Assembly: GCA_002434915.1 (NCBI GenBank)
Contig: DJLG01000059.1
Coordinates: 1-7,423, forward strand
Length of the DNA stretch: 7,423 nt
Direction of reading: 5' to 3'
Origin: Proteobacteria bacterium UBA6522
Lineage (GTDB): Bacteria > Pseudomonadota > Gammaproteobacteria > Steroidobacterales > Rariloculaceae
Shown: positions 7,120-7,423 of the stretch, piece after piece
Position numbering within the stretch: the first letter of the stretch is position 1
Layout: every line of letters starts with the position of its first letter
Notes under the pieces: model-generated
Told to the model about the DNA's origin: nothing
Seen by the model: the letters and a program-made list of their open reading frames with translations, nothing else
Databases searched by the model: none
Made by a program: the position numbers and the translations under genes

Positions 7120-7185
7120 TATTAGAAGAAGAAAAAGGGGAGCACGAACCTGATATAGAAGATTAATGTTAATAATGAAAGCCTT
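7120..7185 (-). promoter_or_regulatory. tctB: Probable true tctB start region with ATT codon
   Basis: AAGG (7182-7185 on the plus-strand scale, read on the minus strand) is followed after 5 nt by ATT ATT AAC ATT in the tctB frame, beginning at 7176. There is no ATG, GTG or TTG between the upstream TGA and the ATG at 7119. Starting at 7176 would add 19 residues that complete the first membrane helix and leave a 13-nt gap after the tctA stop. Confidence 0.5.
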
Positions 7186-7189
7186 AAAA

Positions 7190-7423
7190 TTAAGCCCTAA
7201 ATCTATGTAGTAACAATCTCAGTAGAGGCAATATCAAACTTATAGCAATCAGAACTAATAAAAAATCTGCAACGGGCCGCGTAAAAAAAATACCATGACT
7301 ACCTCCAGACATCATGAGTGATTGATGGTAACTACGTTCTACAATCCCTCCCAAAACAAGGGCAATCACTAAAGTTATGCGTGGGTAATCAAAACGAACC
7401 ATAAAATAACCAATAATCCCAAA
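7190..7423 (-). CDS. tctA: TctA large membrane subunit of a TTT transporter, C-terminal part
   Basis: The last 77 codons of a TctA protein; the 5' end lies beyond the right edge of the window, so the Met at 7402 is internal. The visible residues FGIIGYFMVRFDYPRI, then VIALVLGGIVERSYHQSL, SGGSHGIFFTRPVADFLL and a hydrophobic end match the family's C-terminal pattern (GY-[LM]-hydrophobic-YP, LVLG-x-x-x-E, SGG-x-x-x-F-[FL]-TRP). TctA is the roughly 500-residue, multi-pass translocating subunit of the TTT carboxylate uptake system. The protein ends in a basic tail, LLHRFRA. It is followed by tctB and the UbiD gene on the same strand, so the three are very likely co-transcribed. Confidence 0.9.
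   Translation of the reverse strand, partial: FGIIGYFMVRFDYPRITLVIALVLGGIVERSYHQSLMMSGGSHGIFFTRPVADFLLVLIAISLILPLLRLLLHRFRA

Overview
The window looks like a piece of a moderately AT-rich bacterial chromosome (about 40% GC, estimated by eye). It most likely comes from a free-living, probably aquatic, proteobacterium. The pointers are the omega-amino-acid:pyruvate aminotransferase and the MmsA-type dehydrogenase, both of which read like Pseudomonas-type proteins, together with a tripartite tricarboxylate transporter (TTT) of the kind common in proteobacteria. Taxonomy is inferred from protein character only. There is no RNA gene, insertion sequence, CRISPR array or phage gene, and no gene-free stretch longer than about 155 bases.

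Layout: one plus-strand gene at the left (84-1256) encodes an exported DUF3500 protein with a possible lipobox. It converges on a run of six minus-strand genes that fill the rest of the window. In transcription order these are the 3' end of tctA (cut by the window edge), tctB, a UbiD-family decarboxylase, a rhomboid protease, a beta-alanine:pyruvate aminotransferase (bauA-like) and a CoA-acylating (methyl)malonate-semialdehyde dehydrogenase (mmsA/bauC-like).

Two functional modules are visible. The first is tctA-tctB-ubiD, with short gaps: a carboxylate uptake system beside a prenylated-FMN decarboxylase, which suggests import and non-oxidative decarboxylation of an unidentified, possibly aromatic or unsaturated, carboxylic acid. 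The second is bauA-mmsA with a 3-nt gap. It should convert beta-alanine (or a related omega-amino acid) plus pyruvate to malonate semialdehyde and alanine, then malonate semialdehyde to acetyl-CoA, CO2 and NADH. The rhomboid gene sits between them with gaps of 82 and 74 nt, so the six genes could be one long transcript or two or three units.

No clearly new biological system is evident. The points most worth checking are the start of tctB (its first membrane segment lies upstream of the only ATG and may begin at a rare ATT codon), a His-to-Gln change at a probable metal-ligand position of the UbiD protein, the transporter-UbiD pairing, and a perfect 9-bp inverted repeat inside the DUF3500 gene.
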